Source of the DNA: Luteimonas saliphila
GTDB taxonomy: Bacteria > Pseudomonadota > Gammaproteobacteria > Xanthomonadales > Xanthomonadaceae
Assembly: GCF_016774335.1 (NCBI RefSeq)
Contig: NZ_JAETWA010000048.1
Location: 62,001 to 126,000, forward strand
Length of the DNA stretch: 64,000 bases
Reading direction: 5' to 3'
How positions within the stretch are numbered: position 1 is the stretch's first letter; every line of letters starts with the position of its first letter. A model generated the notes under the pieces. The model searched no databases, had not been told where the DNA came from, and worked only from the letters and a program-made list of their open reading frames with translations. The position numbers and the translations under genes are program-made. Shown piece by piece: positions 63,082-64,000 of this stretch.

Positions 63082-64000
63082 ATGACCGATCGACCCCGTA
63101 GCGAATCGCTCGAACTGCCCGTGCTGCCGCTGCGCGACGTGGTGGTGTTTCCGCACATGGTGATCCCGCTGTTCGTCGGGCGCGACAAGTCGATCCGCGC
63201 GCTCGACATCGCGATGGAAGGCGACAAGCGGATCCTGCTGGTGGCGCAGAAGTCGGCCGAGACCGACGATCCGGAAGCCGAGGACCTCTACCAGATCGGC
63301 ACGCTCGCGCAGGTGCTGCAGTTGCTGAAGCTTCCCGACGGCACGATCAAGGTGCTGGTCGAGGGCGTTTCGCGCGTGACCGTCTCGCAGGTGCGCGAGG
63401 TCGACGGCACGCTGGCGGGCGTCGGCCATGTCGTGGAGCCGGCGGAGGGCCGCGAGCCGCGCGAAGTGGAGGCGATCGCGCGCTCGCTGGTCTCGCTGTT
63501 CGAGCAGTACGTCAAGACCAACCGCAAGCTGCCGCCGGAGCTCATGCAGACGCTCTCGGGCATCGACGAGCCCGGGCGCCTGGCCGACATCGTGTCCGCG
63601 CACCTTGGCGTCCGCCTGGCCGAGAAGCAGCGCCTGCTGGAGACGATCGATACCGCCGCGAGGCTGGAACTGCTGGTCGGGCTGGTCGACGGCGAGATCG
63701 ACGTGCAGCAGATGGAGAAGCGCATCCGCGGCCGCGTGAAGTCGCAGATGGAGAAGTCGCAGCGCGAGTACTACCTCAACGAGCAGATGAAGGCGATCCA
63801 GAAGGAGCTGGGCGAGATCGACGAGGCGCCCAACGACCTCGAAGAGATCGCGCGCAAGATCGCCGAGGCCGGCATGCCCAAGCCGGTCGAGACCAAGGCC
63901 CGGAACGAGTTCAACAAGCTCAAGCAGATGTCGCCGATGTCGGCCGAGGCGGCGGTGGTGCGCAACTACCTCGACTGGCTGCTGGGCGTGCCGTGGAAGA
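63082..64000 (+). CDS. lon: ATP-dependent protease Lon, N-terminal part
   Basis: Runs off the right edge; 306 codons visible from ATG 63082 (GGAA 6 bases upstream; an in-frame ATG at 63070 is possible). [26 protein letters not shown] is the classic Lon opening, followed by the substrate-binding domain and the coiled-coil [19 protein letters not shown]. The ATPase and Ser-Lys protease domains lie outside. Degrades misfolded and regulatory proteins. Confidence 0.97.
   Translation, partial: MTDRPRSESLELPVLPLRDVVVFPHMVIPLFVGRDKSIRALDIAMEGDKRILLVAQKSAETDDPEAEDLYQIGTLAQVLQLLKLPDGTIKVLVEGVSRVTVSQVREVDGTLAGVGHVVEPAEGREPREVEAIARSLVSLFEQYVKTNRKLPPELMQTLSGIDEPGRLADIVSAHLGVRLAEKQRLLETIDTAARLELLVGLVDGEIDVQQMEKRIRGRVKSQMEKSQREYYLNEQMKAIQKELGEIDEAPNDLEEIARKIAEAGMPKPVETKARNEFNKLKQMSPMSAEAAVVRNYLDWLLGVPWK

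Overview
The window is a stretch of ordinary, very GC-rich chromosome from a gammaproteobacterium that looks like a member of the Lysobacteraceae/Xanthomonadaceae (Lysobacter, Luteimonas or a relative). The grounds are the lysyl-endopeptidase precursor at the left edge, the single-subunit NAD-type isocitrate dehydrogenase, the order phoB-phoR-ppk-ppx and tRNA-Leu-tig-clpP-clpX-lon, intergenic repeats of the family's usual kinds, and strong G/C third-position bias. This placement is inference from gene content; no rRNA is present. I see no prophage, insertion sequence, CRISPR array or integrase.

Layout. 1-6.2 kb (mostly minus strand): secreted lysyl endopeptidase (cut by the edge), M2 dipeptidase lipoprotein, a small HExxH protein, and the cell-division operon GNAT-minC-minD-minE. 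6.4-10.6 kb (plus): a NarL-type two-component pair, followed by an unusual array in which the last codons of the response regulator are repeated three times with structured hairpins, then a SRPBCC protein and a DUF423 protein. 10.6-15.6 kb: AlkA-like glycosylase, then a minus-strand operon of small envelope genes (SPFH protein, membrane protein, ribbon-helix-helix protein, hydrolase, DUF4177, DUF3887) behind a perfect 18-bp palindrome. 15.6-20.1 kb: purT, a nuclease-family lipoprotein, bpt and an EF-hand protein. 20.1-20.7 kb: a non-coding block with three long interlocking inverted repeats. 20.7-33.5 kb: ECF sigma factor fused to a membrane domain, tesB, AmpD-like amidase, MOSC, rlmKL, two pirins, aqpZ, two convergent secreted paralogues, nfi, a phosphatase lipoprotein and chaB. 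33.5-38 kb: mfd and rlmJ. 38-42.2 kb: creB-creC-creD with a textbook CreB tag before creD. 42.3-45.6 kb: GNAT, nitrilase, PAP2 and a glycosyltransferase. 45.7-51.7 kb: phosphate and polyphosphate operon phoB-phoR-ppk-ppx behind a three-repeat Pho box. 51.7-58 kb: bepA, a monothiol-spaced glutaredoxin, an AhpD-like protein, isocitrate dehydrogenase, an NhaC antiporter and a Bax-inhibitor-1 protein. 58-64 kb: five tRNAs (Pro, Arg, His, Lys, Leu), then tig, clpP, clpX and lon (cut by the right edge), a protein folding and proteolysis cluster.

The most unusual signal links two distant loci. Downstream of the response regulator (8.29-8.76 kb) and of tRNA-Lys (58.63-58.87 kb) the 3' end of the gene is directly repeated. 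Between the repeats lies the same two-hairpin module: a 9-bp stem with an AGC loop, then GTTCGC, then a longer bulged stem ending in GCTCAC. The stem sequences differ between copies but the pairing is kept by compensatory changes, while loops and linkers are conserved. Both repeats start right after AT at a CCT. This looks like a small, structure-conserved element that targets gene 3' ends and leaves or carries a restoring copy of the gene tail.
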